From: Luteococcus sp038433155
GTDB lineage: Bacteria; Actinomycetota; Actinomycetes; Propionibacteriales; Propionibacteriaceae
Direction of reading: 5' to 3'
Length of the DNA stretch: 64,000 bases
Assembly (NCBI RefSeq): GCF_038433155.1
Contig: NZ_JBCDMW010000034.1
Span: 1 to 64,000 of the forward strand
The position numbers and the translations under genes are program-made. The notes below the pieces were generated by a model. It worked only from the letters and a program-made list of their open reading frames with translations. It had not been told where the DNA came from and did no database searches. Position 1 is the stretch's first letter; each line of letters opens with the position of its first letter. Shown one piece after another: positions 1-8,494 of the stretch.

Positions 1-12
1 GAAAGGACTTTC

Positions 13-1311
13 ATGAAGATTGCCGTCATCGGTATGGGCAAGATTGGCCTGCCGCTCGCCGTCCAGTTCGCCTCGAAGGGCCATGAGGTCTTCGGCGTCG
101 ACGTCCAGCAGCGCGTCGTGGACACCATCAATGCGGGGCAGGAGCCCTTCCCCGGTGAGGCCTTCCTGGCCGAGAAGCTGGCCGAACTGGTGCCGGCCGG
201 GAACCTGAAGGCCACCACCGACTACTCCGCCGCCATCCCCGGGGTGGACGCGATCGTGATCGTCGTGCCGCTGTTCGTCAACGACGAGACCTGGCAGCCC
301 GACTTCGCCTGGATGGAGAACGCCACCAAGAGCTTCTCCGAGCACCTGACCCCCGGCACCCTGATCTCGTACGAGACCACCCTGCCCGTCGGGACCACCC
401 GCAACCGGTGGAAGCCGATGATCGAACAGATCTCCGGCCTGAGCGAGGGCAAGGACTTCCACCTGGTCTTCTCCCCGGAGCGAGTGCTGACCGGCCGGGT
501 CTTCGAGGACCTGCGCAAGTACCCCAAGCTGGTCGGTGGCCTGTCGGAGGAGGGCACCAAGAAGGCGATCGAGTTCTACGAGGCCGTGCTCGACTTCGAC
601 GTGCGTCCGGACCTGGACACCCCCAACGGCGTGTGGGACCTGGGCACCGCGGAGGCGGCCGAGATGGCCAAGCTGGCCGAGACCACCTACCGCGACGTCA
701 ACATTGGCCTGGCCAACCAGTTCGGCAAGTTCGCCGAGAAGAACGGCATCGACGTGTTCAAGGTGATCAAGGCCTCGAACTCGCAGCCCTACAGCCACAT
801 CCACCTGCCCGGCATCGCCGTCGGTGGGCACTGCATCCCGGTCTACCCGCGGCTGTACCTGTACACCGACCCGGACGCCACCATCGTGCGGACCGCGCGT
901 GAGGCCAACATGACCATGCCCGAGCACGCCGTGACCCTGGTGGAGGGCGCGCTGGGTGGCCTGGAGGGCAAGAAGGTCCTGATCCTGGGCGCCTCCTACC
1001 GCGGCAAGGTCAAGGAGACCGCCTTCAGTGGGGTCTTCCCCACCTTCCAGATCCTGTCCGGGCGCGGCGCGGTGGCCACCGTCACCGACCCGATGTACAC
1101 CGCCGAGGAACTGGCCGCGTTGAACCTCACCCCGCACACCGACGGGGACCCGGTGGATGCCGTGATCGTGCAGGCCAACCACCCCGAGTTCAGCAGCATC
1201 GGCAAGGACGCCTTCCCCGGCGTCCAGGTCCTGGTGGACGGCCGCAACTGCACCGACCCCGCCCAGTGGGACGGCGTCAAGCGCTTCGTGATCGGCGACG
1301 GCGAAGCCTGA
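13..1311 (+). CDS. wecC: UDP-N-acetyl-D-mannosamine dehydrogenase (nucleotide-sugar dehydrogenase)
   Basis: A cytoplasmic NAD-dependent dehydrogenase that oxidises C6 of a UDP-sugar twice, most likely UDP-ManNAc to UDP-ManNAcA, for a surface polysaccharide. The protein has 432 residues, normal for the UDP-glucose/GDP-mannose dehydrogenase family. The N-terminal Rossmann motif GMGKIG is at residues 7-12. The catalytic cysteine is in GGHCIP (Cys about 274). A C-terminal UDP-binding domain follows. A GAAAGGA ribosome site precedes the ATG at 13. The epimerase that makes UDP-ManNAc from UDP-GlcNAc lies 4.7 kb downstream at 6023, which favours this substrate over UDP-glucose, though UDP-glucose or UDP-GalNAc cannot be excluded. 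The gene may be the end of an operon that begins outside the window. Confidence 0.86.
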   Translation: MKIAVIGMGKIGLPLAVQFASKGHEVFGVDVQQRVVDTINAGQEPFPGEAFLAEKLAELVPAGNLKATTDYSAAIPGVDAIVIVVPLFVNDETWQPDFAWMENATKSFSEHLTPGTLISYETTLPVGTTRNRWKPMIEQISGLSEGKDFHLVFSPERVLTGRVFEDLRKYPKLVGGLSEEGTKKAIEFYEAVLDFDVRPDLDTPNGVWDLGTAEAAEMAKLAETTYRDVNIGLANQFGKFAEKNGIDVFKVIKASNSQPYSHIHLPGIAVGGHCIPVYPRLYLYTDPDATIVRTAREANMTMPEHAVTLVEGALGGLEGKKVLILGASYRGKVKETAFSGVFPTFQILSGRGAVATVTDPMYTAEELAALNLTPHTDGDPVDAVIVQANHPEFSSIGKDAFPGVQVLVDGRNCTDPAQWDGVKRFVIGDGEA

Positions 1312-1386
1312 ACCTGAGGGCGGTGGCGACGCCGCCCATCATGCTGGCCAAGCCCGTCAGGGTCACCTGACAGGAACCGAAGAACA

Positions 1387-1425
1387 ACGTGGGGCCATCC
1401 CGGATCATCCGGGATGGCCCCACGT
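1387..1425. terminator. Bidirectional hairpin terminator between convergent genes
   Basis: A perfect inverted repeat of about 18 bp with a loop of about 3 nt lies between the dehydrogenase (+) and the secreted-protein gene (-). The + side is followed by GTTTGTC and the - side by a T-rich run, so it can serve both transcripts. The flanking 1312-1443 spacer holds nothing else I recognise. Confidence 0.75.
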
Positions 1426-1443
1426 GTTTGTCTCGTGCTCGGG

Positions 1444-2580
1444 TCAGAACAGCAGCCGGATCCCGTTCCAGTTCTGACCGATCTTGGTGGCGGCACCCCA
1501 CCGCGGGGTGTAGGCGACGTTACCCGGCTGGATGCAGTGCATGCCCGCGTGGTCACCGGGGGAGCAGCTGTAGCCGAACGAGCTCCGGTTGGCGTAGACG
1601 TACAGGTTGCCGTCGGTGCGGCGGGCAATCAGGTCCGCCGAGGCATCCCCGTTGAGGGAGCCGGGGGACTGCACCAGCTGCATGGCGCCCCAACCCTGAC
1701 CGGTTCGCACGGCGTCCAGGAAGCAGCCCATCTCGGGGTCGCAGGAGCGGTAGTGGGACCACAATGTGCCGTCGGGCTGGACCGTAGTGTACTCCGGGCC
1801 GGGCCCCGGGCCCCAGACAAAGCGCGTCGAGCTGGCGAGCCTGGGCAGGCCGTCCTCCACCACCGGTTGCCCGGGCTCGAGTTCGTGCAGTCCGGTGCTG
1901 GTCAGGCCGGTCAACCCGGTGGCCTGCACCCGCGGGCCGTTCATGGTGCGGTACTTGGCGACGTCGGAGCGCAGCTGCTTGCCGGCACCGAGCTTCCCGT
2001 TGAGTCCGACGGGGAAGCCCCACAGGGTGCCGTCCTTGCGCAGGGCAAGCAGACCGGATGCCTTGCCGACGCCGTAGCCCTCCGGCACCCGGGTGATCTC
2101 ACGGAAGTTGGCCCAGCCCTTGCCGGCCTGGATGCCGCTGGCCAGGGTTCCAGCGGGGGTGGTGCGGTAGTACATCAGGCGGCCGTCGGTGGTCACGGCC
2201 AGCACGTCAGCCCGTCCGTCGCCACTGAGGTCGCCACCAACCAGCCGGGGCGGCAGACCAGCGCAGGGCGCGACGGTGACGGCCCCGACCTGCGAACCAC
2301 TCGCACCGCCGTGGACCCAGCGGTAGCGTCCCGAGCCGAGCCCGGTGAAGGTGACCGTCTGCCCCGGCGCGATCTTCCTCGTCTCGGTGTCGCCCAGCGT
2401 GATCTCGGAGAACTGGTCGGCGGCGTCGCCTCCCTGCTGGGTGACCTTGAGGGTGCCGCATGACGGGTTGGACCAGACCACCCGGGGCGGGGTACTGGCA
2501 TGGGCGGGCGCGGGGGCGGTGGTCAGCCCGGCGCCGACCAGGGTGAGGGTGGCTGCTGCAGTGGCGATGCGTCATCGCAT
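1444..2580 (-). pseudogene. Secreted FG-GAP/VCBS-like repeat protein with a nonsense codon at position 3
   Basis: The frame encodes a secreted protein of about 378 residues of unknown function. The mature part has spaced motifs such as GDLSGDGRADV and LNGDASADLIA, each followed by a short beta-rich stretch (DGRLMYY, DGNLYVYA). This is the pattern of VCBS/FG-GAP beta-propeller repeats seen in exported proteins. Upstream of the first usable start (GTG at 2481) the same frame reads a good signal peptide ending APAPAHA before STPPR. That frame begins at an ATG at 2580-2578 with GAAAGG 8 bases before it, but codon 3 is TGA (2574-2572). As written, the exported form cannot be made unless the stop is read through or is a sequencing error. 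A GTG 2481 start would yield an unsecreted protein. Confidence 0.6.
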
Positions 2581-2698
2581 GGGTGTTGCCTTTCGGGAGG
2601 CCTCGGGGGAGAGGAGTTGCTGCTCACGATATGCCCAGCGGGCCGCAGGCAATAGCCTGTCGCTGAGCCAATCTGGCTCTTGACCCAAGGAGAACCGC

Positions 2699-3487
2699 AT
2701 GATTCCCGGCAGCCCCACCTGGATGGACCTCGGCACGCACGACGTCGAGGGTGCCAAGGCCTTCTACACCCAGCTCTTTGGCTGGGACTTCCTGGACCAG
2801 GGCCCCGACTTCGGGGGCTACCTGATGATCAAGCAGGGCGACGGCTTTGTCGGCGGCGCGATGAGCTCGCTGATGACCCCGGAGGGGCCCGCCGAGGAGC
2901 CGCAGTACCCGACGTCGTGGACCATCTACCTGCGCGTCGAGGACATTGACGCGGCGCTGGCGAAGGTGGAGCCCAATGGTGGGCAGGTGATGGTGCCGGC
3001 CATGCAGGTGGGCGAGTCCGGAAAGATGGCCGTGGTGGTCGACGCCGCCGGCGCCGTCGTCGGGATGTGGCAGCCGCTGGACTTCGACGGTTACGACTTC
3101 ACCGGCCAGCCCGGCACCCCGGTCTGGTTCGAGACCATGAGCAAGGACTACGACGCCGCCGTTGCCTTCTACGCCGAGGTCTTCGGCTGGGATGTCACCG
3201 CGATGCCCGGGATCCCCGAGGGGCAGCCTCGCTATGCCACCAATGGCGGCGGGGAGCGGGCCGCCTGCGGTATCTGCGAGGCGGACTCCTTCCTGCCCGA
3301 CGAGGTGCCCTCCTTCTGGCGGATGTACCTGCAGGTAGCCGACACAGACCAGGCCGTCGCCCGGATCCAGGAGCTGGGCGGGCGGCTGCTCGACGGTCCG
3401 ATGGACTCCCCCTTCGGCCGGCTGGCCACCGTCGCCGATCCGCAGGGTGCGATGTTCCAGGTGATCACCTCGGCGATGCCGGGCTGA
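2699..3487 (+). CDS. Two-domain VOC (glyoxalase/bleomycin resistance-like) protein
   Basis: A 262-residue cytoplasmic protein made of two vicinal-oxygen-chelate domains, about residues 1-125 and 135-260. Each has the start pattern of the family: PTWMDLGTHD then AFYTQLFGWDF, and PVWFETMSKDYDAAVAFYAEVFGWDV. Family members are metal-dependent lyases, isomerases or dioxygenases, or simply bind small molecules. Many actinobacterial two-domain forms are annotated only as VOC or as putative hydroxylases, so no substrate is assigned. An AAGGAGA ribosome site precedes the ATG. The gene diverges from the secreted-protein gene, and a TAGCCT hexamer about 45 bases upstream could be its -10. Confidence 0.82.
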   Translation: MIPGSPTWMDLGTHDVEGAKAFYTQLFGWDFLDQGPDFGGYLMIKQGDGFVGGAMSSLMTPEGPAEEPQYPTSWTIYLRVEDIDAALAKVEPNGGQVMVPAMQVGESGKMAVVVDAAGAVVGMWQPLDFDGYDFTGQPGTPVWFETMSKDYDAAVAFYAEVFGWDVTAMPGIPEGQPRYATNGGGERAACGICEADSFLPDEVPSFWRMYLQVADTDQAVARIQELGGRLLDGPMDSPFGRLATVADPQGAMFQVITSAMPG

Positions 3488-3498
3488 GCCTTCAGCCC
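3481..3498 (+). terminator. Short hairpin overlapping the VOC stop codon
   Basis: A 7-bp stem (GGGCTGA with TCAGCCC, 4-nt loop) includes the VOC stop codon. It has no T-run, so it is a weak terminator candidate. Confidence 0.35.
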
Positions 3499-3644
3499 TG
3501 CTCCGGTCAAGGCTGGCGTGCCGCGTCGGAATGCGTCGTCTCACCAGACGGCGTCCATGGTCTCAAAGGGTGAATGTTTGACCGTTGAATTTGCCCTGGA
3601 CAGTCAGATTGTGGACCCGTTCTCGGGAGTTGAGACGACGCGTC

Positions 3645-3650
3645 TACGCT
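3645..3650 (+). promoter_or_regulatory. -10 hexamer for a leaderless permease mRNA
   Basis: TACGCT (TANNNT) ends 6 bases before the GTG at 3657, which places the predicted transcription start at the start codon. No ribosome site precedes that GTG. Confidence 0.55.
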
Positions 3651-3656
3651 TTGGCC

Positions 3657-5234
3657 GTGAATGAGAATGACCAGAACCTCCAGCCGGACACCCGGACGTC
3701 GGAGGAGCACGCCCTGCGGCGTGGCCTGACCGGACCGCAGGTCGCCATGATCGGGCTGTCCGGGGCGCTCGGCACCGGCCTGTTCCTCGGCTCCGGCGAG
3801 ATGATCAAGATCGCCGGCCCCTCGGTGATCCTCTCCTACGCCCTGACCGGCCTGCTCTCCCTCGTCGTGGTCTGGGCCCTGGCCGAGATGACCGTCGTGC
3901 ACCCGGTGGCCGGCGGCTTCGGGGCCACCGCCCACGCCTACCTCGGGCCGATCGGTGGCTGGTTCATGCGGTGGAATGTCGCCGTCGTGATGTGCATCGC
4001 CGTCGGTGTGGAGGTGGTGGCCACCGGCAAGTACCTGCACTGGTTCTGGCCCGGGTTGAGTGTGGAGGTGGGCACCGTGCTCTCCTCCCTGGTGATCATC
4101 GCCATCAACATGGCAACGGTGAAGGCCTATGGCCACTCGGAGTACTGGTTCAGCATCATCAAGGTGGCGATGGTGGTTGCCTTCATCGCCCTGGGCACCA
4201 TCCTGATCTTCTTCGGTCTGCCCAGTACGCCGGCCATCGGCACCCACAACTTCACCGGCGGGCATGGCTGGCAGGGCTTCGCGCCGTTCGGCATCAAGGG
4301 CATGCTGGTGGGCGCCGTGATGGCCATCTTCTCCTTCGGTGGCGTGGAGAATGTCTCCGTCGCCTCCGCGGAGAGCGAGAACCCGGAGCGCGACGTGCCC
4401 CGCGCCGCCCGCGCCATGATCCTGCGCCTGGTCTTCTTCTACGTCGGCGCCATCGCCGTCGTGATCGCCCTGCAGCCCTGGCAGCACTCGGCCACCACCA
4501 AGGAGAGCCCCTTTGTCACCGTGCTCTCCCTGGTCAACATCCCCGCCGCCGCCGGGATCATGAACTTCATCCTGATCACCGCCGCCCTGTCCGCCGCGAA
4601 TGGCTGCCTGTACGCCTCCGCCCGGATGCTGCACTCGCTGGCACTGGACCACCTGGCCCCCGCGGCGGTGGCCCGCACCTCGGCCCACGGCGCGCCGCGC
4701 AATGCCGTCGCGCTGGCCACCTTGGGCATGCTGGTGGCCTCGGTCATCACCATCGTCAGCCCGGACAACGCCTTCAAGATCCTCTACGGCATCCTGATCT
4801 TCGGCCTGCTGACCACCTGGGTGCTGATCGTGATCACCTACCTGGGTTTCCGCCGCGGCCGCGCCCAGCTGGGGCTGCCCGGCGCCAGCGCCCGATTGTG
4901 GGGCGGCCCGGCGACCGCCGTGCTCACCCTGGTGGTCTTCGCCGCCATCTACGTGGCCATTTGGTTCATCGAGGGGCTGTCCTTCGCCATGCCGATCGGC
5001 GTGGGATATGTGGCCGTGCTGACCGCCGCCTACTTCCTAGTCCGCACCCGGGTGAAGAAGTTCGGGCCCAGCGTGCTGGACGACGAGCTGGTGGCCCGGG
5101 CCGACGCCGGAGTGCTGCCGGACAATGCCCTGGCTCGGGAGCGCGCCCAGCACGCCCTGGTCCGGATCGGCCGGGCGCACGGGATGGTGGCAGCCGGGAA
5201 TGACGGCGAGGTGCCCGCCCCGCCGCACCTCTGA
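3657..5234 (+). CDS. APC-family amino acid permease
   Basis: An inner-membrane secondary transporter of about 525 residues with 12 predicted hydrophobic segments. The first transmembrane segment carries the APC signature (MIGLSGALGTGLFLGSG), typical of the amino acid transporter (AAT) group of proton-coupled permeases. PVAGGFGATA in segment 3 also fits. I chose GTG 3657 because a TACGCT -10 lies 6 bases upstream and homology-like sequence begins with the acidic N-terminus NENDQNLQ. Starts further up at 3585 would add a basic, unfamily-like stretch. The substrate amino acid cannot be read from the sequence. It stands alone between the VOC gene and a repeat-rich spacer. Confidence 0.85.
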   Translation: MNENDQNLQPDTRTSEEHALRRGLTGPQVAMIGLSGALGTGLFLGSGEMIKIAGPSVILSYALTGLLSLVVVWALAEMTVVHPVAGGFGATAHAYLGPIGGWFMRWNVAVVMCIAVGVEVVATGKYLHWFWPGLSVEVGTVLSSLVIIAINMATVKAYGHSEYWFSIIKVAMVVAFIALGTILIFFGLPSTPAIGTHNFTGGHGWQGFAPFGIKGMLVGAVMAIFSFGGVENVSVASAESENPERDVPRAARAMILRLVFFYVGAIAVVIALQPWQHSATTKESPFVTVLSLVNIPAAAGIMNFILITAALSAANGCLYASARMLHSLALDHLAPAAVARTSAHGAPRNAVALATLGMLVASVITIVSPDNAFKILYGILIFGLLTTWVLIVITYLGFRRGRAQLGLPGASARLWGGPATAVLTLVVFAAIYVAIWFIEGLSFAMPIGVGYVAVLTAAYFLVRTRVKKFGPSVLDDELVARADAGVLPDNALARERAQHALVRIGRAHGMVAAGNDGEVPAPPHL

Positions 5235-5359
5235 GTCCTCCGGGTCCGGGGCATCCACCTCTGTTACCGGGCCGGGGCGCCCACCTCTGAGCCCTCCGGG
5301 CCGGGGCACCCACCACTGTGACCCGCCCAGAGGTGGCCGCACTCCATCCACCACTGTGA

Positions 5360-5425
5360 CTGCGCAGCCGTTGATGCTCGGGGCAGCCGTTCCAGCTGCT
5401 GCCCCTGGATTTAGCGGCTGCGCAG
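5360..5425. repeat. 66-bp palindromic element, copy 1
   Basis: Begins CTGCGCAGCCGTT and ends GCGGCTGCGCAG, so the termini are inverted repeats. An inner stem GGGGCAGC/GCTGCCCC gives a two-tier hairpin. Confidence 0.8.
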
Positions 5426-5549
5426 TTGTCGTCGCCCCCGGCCTCGCCATGGGTGGTCGCCCCTGGCCGTCTCCCCGGTCTCGGGGTGGCCGCACCCTAT
5501 CCGTCACTGTGACCGGGCCCGGGGTGGCCGCGCCCATCCACCACTGTGA

Positions 5550-5615
5550 CTGCGCAGTCGTTACTGCTCGGGGCAGCTGTTCCAGCTGCTGCCCCAGGAC
5601 GTTGCGGCTGCGCAG
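5550..5615. repeat. 66-bp palindromic element, copy 2
   Basis: Same length and architecture as the copy at 5360, with a few substitutions, mostly outside the stems. It is preceded by CCATCCACCACTGTGA. Confidence 0.8.
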
Positions 5616-5751
5616 TCGTCTGCCCGGCCGTGGTCTCCCCGGCCTTGGGGTGGCCGCATCCCGTCGACCACTGTGACCGGGCCCGGGGTGACTGCATCCC
5701 ATCCACCACTGTGACCCGCCCAGAGGTGGCCGCACCCATCCACCACTGTGA

Positions 5752-5817
5752 CTGCGCAGTCGTTAATGCTTGGGGCAGCTGTTCCAGCTGCTGCCCCAGG
5801 ACCTTGCGGCTGCGCAG
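5752..5817. repeat. 66-bp palindromic element, copy 3
   Basis: Same length and architecture, with CTGCGCAG at both ends and inner arms GGGGCAGC and GCTGCCCC. It is preceded by CCATCCACCACTGTGA. Confidence 0.8.
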
Positions 5818-6022
5818 TTGTCGTCGCCCCCGCCGTCGTCTCCCCGGCCTCGGCAAGGGTGGTCGCCCCCGGCCTCTCCATCGGTGGTCCTCTCCTCGGC
5901 CGTCTCCCGGCCGGGGCTTGCCCTCCACAGTCGTCGTCTCCCGGCCCCTCGCCGCGTCGGGAGAGGGGGATGGGTCCGGGGCACTAGAGTTGGCTGCGCC
6001 CACCAAGCTCAAGGAGTTGCTC

Positions 6023-7117
6023 ATGCGCGTCGTCAGCATCGTCGGGGCCCGCCCCCAGTTCGTGAAGCTGGCCCCCGTCGCCAAGGCATTGGATGCCGCC
6101 GGGATTGACCACAAGATCGTCCACACCGGCCAGCACTACGACGTGAACATGTCCGACAGCTTCTTCCAGGAGCTGGGCATCCCCAGTCCCGACGTGCACC
6201 TGGGCGTCGGCTCGGGCAGCCACGGCGCCCAGACCGGCTCCATGCTGGCCCAGATGGATGCCGCCTTCACCGAGCTCAAGCCGGACTGGGTGCTGGTCTA
6301 CGGCGACACCAACTCCACCATCGCCGGCACTCTGGCCGCGGTGAAGATGCACATCCCCACCGCCCATCTGGAGGCGGGGCTGCGCTCCTACAACCGTCGG
6401 ATGCCGGAGGAGCACAACCGGGTGCTGACCGACCATGCCGCCGACATCTGCCTGGCCCCCACCCAGGTGGCCGTGCAGCACCTCACCGACGAGGGCCTGG
6501 GCGAGCGCGCCGTGCTGGTGGGCGACGTGATGGTGGACGTCTGCTTCCAGGTGCGCGACGCCGTCAAGGACCGCCCGCTGGCCATCGAGGGCATCAATCA
6601 GGGCGACGAGTTCATCCTGGCCACCATCCACCGCGCCGACAACACCGACGACCCGGCCCGGCTCAAGACCATCCTGGAGACCCTGGCGGCGCTGCCGGTC
6701 AAGACCATCCTGCCGGTGCACCCGCGGCTGCGCGCCAAGGCCGCCGAGTTCGGCCTGGACATCGAGGCCGGCAACCTGGTGGCCGTCGACCCGCTGGCCT
6801 ACCCGGACATGGTCAATGCCGTGGTGCAGTCGGTCGGCGTGGTCACCGACTCCGGCGGCCTGCAGAAGGAGGCCTACCTGCTGGGCGCCCCGTGCACCAC
6901 GCTGCGCACCGAGACCGAGTGGGTGGAGACCCTGGAGGACGGCTGGAACATCCTGGACCCGGACCTGACCCAGGTGGGCCAGGTGGCCGTGCGTCCGCGG
7001 CCCGACGCCGAGCGCGGCACCCCCTATGGCACCGGCCACGCCGCCGAAGAGGTGGCCAAGGCGCTGCAGGCCTATCGCGTGGATGCCGCCGGCAATCTGG
7101 TGGGCCCCACGGCGTGA
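6023..7117 (+). CDS. wecB: UDP-N-acetylglucosamine 2-epimerase (non-hydrolysing)
   Basis: Interconverts UDP-GlcNAc and UDP-ManNAc in the cytoplasm, providing the substrate of the dehydrogenase at 13-1311. The 364-residue protein matches the family length. It shows VGARPQFVKLAPV at the N-terminus, GQHYD, HLEAGLRS, PEEHNRVLTDH, TIHRADN, DSGGLQKEA and RTETEWVET, all hallmark motifs. ATG 6023 has AAGGAG 7 bases upstream. Longer upstream frames run through the repeat region and are not used. The stop overlaps the next start (GTGA at 7114), so it is translationally coupled to the glycosyltransferase. Confidence 0.93.
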   Translation: MRVVSIVGARPQFVKLAPVAKALDAAGIDHKIVHTGQHYDVNMSDSFFQELGIPSPDVHLGVGSGSHGAQTGSMLAQMDAAFTELKPDWVLVYGDTNSTIAGTLAAVKMHIPTAHLEAGLRSYNRRMPEEHNRVLTDHAADICLAPTQVAVQHLTDEGLGERAVLVGDVMVDVCFQVRDAVKDRPLAIEGINQGDEFILATIHRADNTDDPARLKTILETLAALPVKTILPVHPRLRAKAAEFGLDIEAGNLVAVDPLAYPDMVNAVVQSVGVVTDSGGLQKEAYLLGAPCTTLRTETEWVETLEDGWNILDPDLTQVGQVAVRPRPDAERGTPYGTGHAAEEVAKALQAYRVDAAGNLVGPTA

Positions 7118-8235
7118 CCGGGCAGCTCTCTGGGGCGGGGGCCCGGATTGCCCACCTCAGCACCGTCCACCAGTCCTGGGACAACCGCATCCTGAACAAG
7201 GAGTGCCGGGCCCTGGCCGAGGCGGGCTTCGACGTGCACCTGGTGATCTCCGCCGACGCGGACCGGGTGACCCACGGGGTGCAGGTACATGCCCTGACCC
7301 CCCGTGGCCGGGCCGCCCGGCTGCTGGGCTCCCAGGCTGAGGCGTGGCGGGCGCTGGACCGGATTGCGCCGCACCTGTTGCACTTCCATGACCCGGAGCT
7401 GATCCCGCTGGCGCTGGCCTACGGCCGTCGGCACAAGATCCCGGTGGTCTACGACGCGCACGAGGACCTGGTCAAGCAGATCGACACCAAGCCCTACCTG
7501 CAGGGGCGCAAGGGGGACGCGGCCCGGCGGGCGGCCCGTCGGCTGATCCGGATGGCCGACCGGCACTGCGATGCCATCGTCACGGTGATCGACGAGATTG
7601 CCCAGACTTTCTCCCCGGTGCGCGACGGGCGGGAACGCCCGGTGGCCGTGGTCCGCAACCTGCCGTGGAAGAGCGACTTCACCGTGGTGGACCCCGCCGC
7701 CACGGATCCGGTGGCCGTCTACACCGGCGACATCAGCCAGGAGCGCGGCCTCACCCGGATGCTGGACGCGGTGCACCACGTCGAAGGGGCACGGCTGGTG
7801 CTGGCCGGCCGGAATCTGGTGGGCGATGCGCTGCCCGTCGGGGACCCGCAGGTGGACTACTGCGGCCTGGTGCCGCCGGCTGAACTGCCCGGGATCATCG
7901 CCCAGGGCAGGGTGGGCCTGGTGCTGCTCTCCCGGCTGCCCAACTACGAGCATTCCCTGCCCACCAAGGTCTTTGAGTACATGGCCTCCGGCCTGCCCTT
8001 CCTGGCAAGCGACTTTGGCTACTGGCGGGAGCTCTTCGGCGGGATCGACGCCGGGGTCTTCGTGGACCCGGATGACCCGACGGCCGTCGGAAGCGCCCTG
8101 GCCGAGCTGCTGGCCGACCCGGCCCGGTGCGCCGAGCTGGGCGCCAATGGGCGACGAGCGGTGGCGGAGAGGTTCAGCTTCGAGGCCGAGGCGACGACGT
8201 TGGTCGGCCTGGTGAACCGCCTGCTGGCCGCCTGA
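7114..8235 (+). CDS. GT4-type glycosyltransferase
   Basis: A GT-B fold retaining glycosyltransferase, 373 residues, presumed to add a sugar to a growing polysaccharide repeat at the inner face of the membrane. Residues 12-160 form the acceptor domain (STVHQSWDNRI, DAHEDL). The C-terminal donor domain holds VYTGDIS, LVLAGR and the GT4 signature region PTKVFEYMASGLPFLASD. It starts at GTG 7114, overlapping the epimerase stop by 4 bases, so the pair works in the same pathway. Donor and acceptor are unknown; a ManNAc or ManNAcA transfer is a guess from context. No transmembrane segment is evident. Confidence 0.82.
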   Translation: MTGQLSGAGARIAHLSTVHQSWDNRILNKECRALAEAGFDVHLVISADADRVTHGVQVHALTPRGRAARLLGSQAEAWRALDRIAPHLLHFHDPELIPLALAYGRRHKIPVVYDAHEDLVKQIDTKPYLQGRKGDAARRAARRLIRMADRHCDAIVTVIDEIAQTFSPVRDGRERPVAVVRNLPWKSDFTVVDPAATDPVAVYTGDISQERGLTRMLDAVHHVEGARLVLAGRNLVGDALPVGDPQVDYCGLVPPAELPGIIAQGRVGLVLLSRLPNYEHSLPTKVFEYMASGLPFLASDFGYWRELFGGIDAGVFVDPDDPTAVGSALAELLADPARCAELGANGRRAVAERFSFEAEATTLVGLVNRLLAA

Positions 8236-8254
8236 TTCCGGCCCCCCGAACCCA

Positions 8255-8320
8255 CTGCGCAGCCGATCCTTCTTGGGGCAGCTGTTGGAGCTGATGCCCG
8301 GACACCCAACGGCTGCGCAG
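8255..8320. repeat. 66-bp palindromic element, copy 4
   Basis: Exactly 66 bp, again CTGCGCAGCCG to CGGCTGCGCAG. The inner stem is more degenerate (GGGGCAGCTG versus CTGATGCCCG). It lies just after the glycosyltransferase stop, 2.4 kb from copy 3, so the family is not confined to one tandem block. Confidence 0.78.
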
Positions 8321-8432
8321 TGATGAGGTGAACTGGCAGCATCACGGTGGCCGAGCGTGCCCAGGCCCTTCGCCCGACCCAACCACGGCGGCCGATCTTG
8401 TTTCGGCCTCACGAAGAAATATCCGCCCCCCA

Positions 8433-8462
8433 TTGCATCCGGGGCAAACGCTGACGTAACCT
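8433..8462 (+). promoter_or_regulatory. Promoter of the sucrose/fructan ABC operon
   Basis: TTGCAT (8433-8438) and TAACCT (8457-8462) are separated by 18 bases. The -10 overlaps the palindromic operator at 8460-8475. Confidence 0.5.
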
Positions 8463-8475
8463 AACACGTGTTAGG
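8460..8475. promoter_or_regulatory. LacI-type operator, perfect 16-bp palindrome
   Basis: CCTAACACGTGTTAGG is fully palindromic with the central CG step typical of LacI-family operators. It overlaps the -10 and predicted start site of the operon, so bound repressor would block transcription. The likely ligand is the LacI protein encoded at 13149-14156. Confidence 0.7.
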
Positions 8476-8494
8476 TACTCAACGAGGAGCCAGC

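Larger units (their letters stand above)
5235..6022. other. Repeat-rich spacer between the permease and wecB
   Basis: This 788-base gap has open frames on both strands but none with recognisable protein sequence. It holds three 66-bp palindromic elements and at least five copies of CCACTGTGAC. Three of those copies directly abut a 66-bp element as CCATCCACCACTGTGA, and others stand alone. GGCCGGGGTGGCC-like runs fill the rest. A -10 (CACTAGAGT context near 5983-5991) may serve wecB. Confidence 0.7.

Noticed and set aside
5235..5990. CRISPR array
   Set aside because: Repeats are spaced irregularly, are themselves long palindromes, and no cas genes or uniform spacers are present.
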